From JADYZU01 sp964443055 (GTDB lineage: Bacteria > Pseudomonadota > Alphaproteobacteria > Rhodobacterales > Rhodobacteraceae), in the NCBI GenBank assembly GCA_964443055.1, contig CAYUBT010000022.1, forward strand, positions 1-22,489: a DNA stretch of 22,489 bases, written 5' to 3'. The notes below the pieces were generated by a model. That model was not told where the DNA came from. It did no database searches and worked only from the letters and a program-made list of their open reading frames with translations. Within the stretch, counting starts at the first letter, position 1. The number at the start of each line of letters is the position of its first letter. The position numbers and the translations under genes are program-made. Below are positions 22,062 through 22,489 of this stretch, in pieces.

Positions 22062-22489
22062 CCGATCCCCGCCACAATGCCCGCACTGTCCTGCCCCCAA
22101 CCGGCACGACCCGCACCGCGAAAAGCTGGCTGACCGAGGCCGCCCTGCGGATGCTCATGAACAACCTGCATCCCGACGTGGCCGAAAACCCGCATGAGCT
22201 GGTGGTCTATGGCGGCATCGGCCGCGCTGCCCGTACCTGGGAGGATTTCGACCGGATCGTCGCCGCCTTGAACGATCTGGAAGACGACGAGACGCTCCTT
22301 GTCCAGTCCGGCAAGCCCGTGGGCATCTTCCGCACCCATGCCGACGCCCCGCGCGTGCTGATCGCCAACTCCAACCTTGTCGGTGACTGGGCGACCTGGC
22401 CCGAGTTCCGCCGGCTGGAGCACATGGGCCTGACGATGTACGGCCAGATGACCGCGGGATCCTGGATCTACATCGGCACCCAGGGCATC
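22058..22489 (+). CDS. hutU: HutU, urocanate hydratase, 3'-truncated by window edge
   Basis: 144 codons are visible from the ATG at 22058, which overlaps the hutG stop (ATGA). The sequence TAKSWLTEAALRMLMNNLHP, then ENPHELVVYGGIGRAARTWE, LLVQSGKPVGIF, VLIANSNLVGDWATW and MYGQMTAGSWIYIGTQGI is the conserved N-terminus of urocanase. The protein usually has about 555 residues and holds a tightly bound NAD+ used as electrophile; the NAD site and active-site Cys lie beyond the window. It converts urocanate to imidazolonepropionate, the substrate of the interrupted HutI. Fourth gene of the hutIHGU operon, all with 1-7 nt overlaps. Confidence 0.96.
   Translation, partial: MTDPRHNARTVLPPTGTTRTAKSWLTEAALRMLMNNLHPDVAENPHELVVYGGIGRAARTWEDFDRIVAALNDLEDDETLLVQSGKPVGIFRTHADAPRVLIANSNLVGDWATWPEFRRLEHMGLTMYGQMTAGSWIYIGTQGI

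Noticed and set aside
1..22489. CRISPR array, phage, transposon, tRNA or toxin-antitoxin system
   Set aside because: No regularly spaced repeats, no transposase or integrase motifs, no terminal inverted repeats and no tRNA-like folds were seen. The region is metabolic.

Overview
This is a dense, GC-rich stretch of bacterial chromosome. Gene content and style point to an alphaproteobacterium of the Rhodobacterales (Rhodobacter/Paracoccus/Roseobacter relatives). The main clues are a CckA-type hybrid kinase at the left edge, an FCD-type GntR regulator, MalK/UgpC-type sugar ABC parts, a hut cluster using the HutF/HutG route, and the codon bias. No rRNA, tRNA, IS element or CRISPR array was seen, and no gene-free stretch exceeds about 240 bp.

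Layout. (1) 1-1106: 3' part of cckA, a cell-cycle/motility phosphorelay kinase. (2) 1111-16457: a carbohydrate uptake and catabolism island. It holds a UxaA-type sugar-acid dehydratase (-); an operon of GntR/FCD regulator, TIM-barrel sugar isomerase and PfkB kinase (+); an aldo/keto reductase resembling aldose 1-dehydrogenases (-); an operon of M42 aminopeptidase, FGGY kinase and creatininase-family hydrolase (+); an ABC importer with Tat-exported binding protein, two permeases and a truncated GFA-like ORF (-); and, divergently, the importer ATPase, a FucU mutarotase and a ribokinase-like PfkB kinase (+). (3) 16525-22489: a histidine utilisation cluster, with hutF-hutC leftward and hutI-hutH-hutG-hutU rightward, the last cut by the window edge.

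The sugar island appears to be one regulon. The half-site GCTRAC, arranged as GCTRAC-AT-GTYRGY, recurs at all three of its divergent control regions (2689, 6325, 13909). The first copy overlaps the -10 of the gntR gene itself, so that regulator is the natural candidate to bind all three. I infer import by the ABC system, anomer interconversion by FucU, then oxidation by the aldo/keto reductase and dehydration by the UxaA-like enzyme, and/or isomerisation followed by phosphorylation by one of three kinases. The substrate cannot be named from sequence. A peptidase and a creatininase-like amidohydrolase in the same operon as a sugar kinase are unexpected and may mean the real substrate carries an amide or amino acid moiety.

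The hut cluster has a canonical palindromic operator inside a good promoter, but hutI carries an in-frame amber codon that would remove the catalytic/metal C-terminal third. hutC has no ATG, GTG or TTG that preserves its DNA-binding domain and seems to start at CTG with a well placed Shine-Dalgarno. A 10-N assembly gap interrupts the FGGY kinase.
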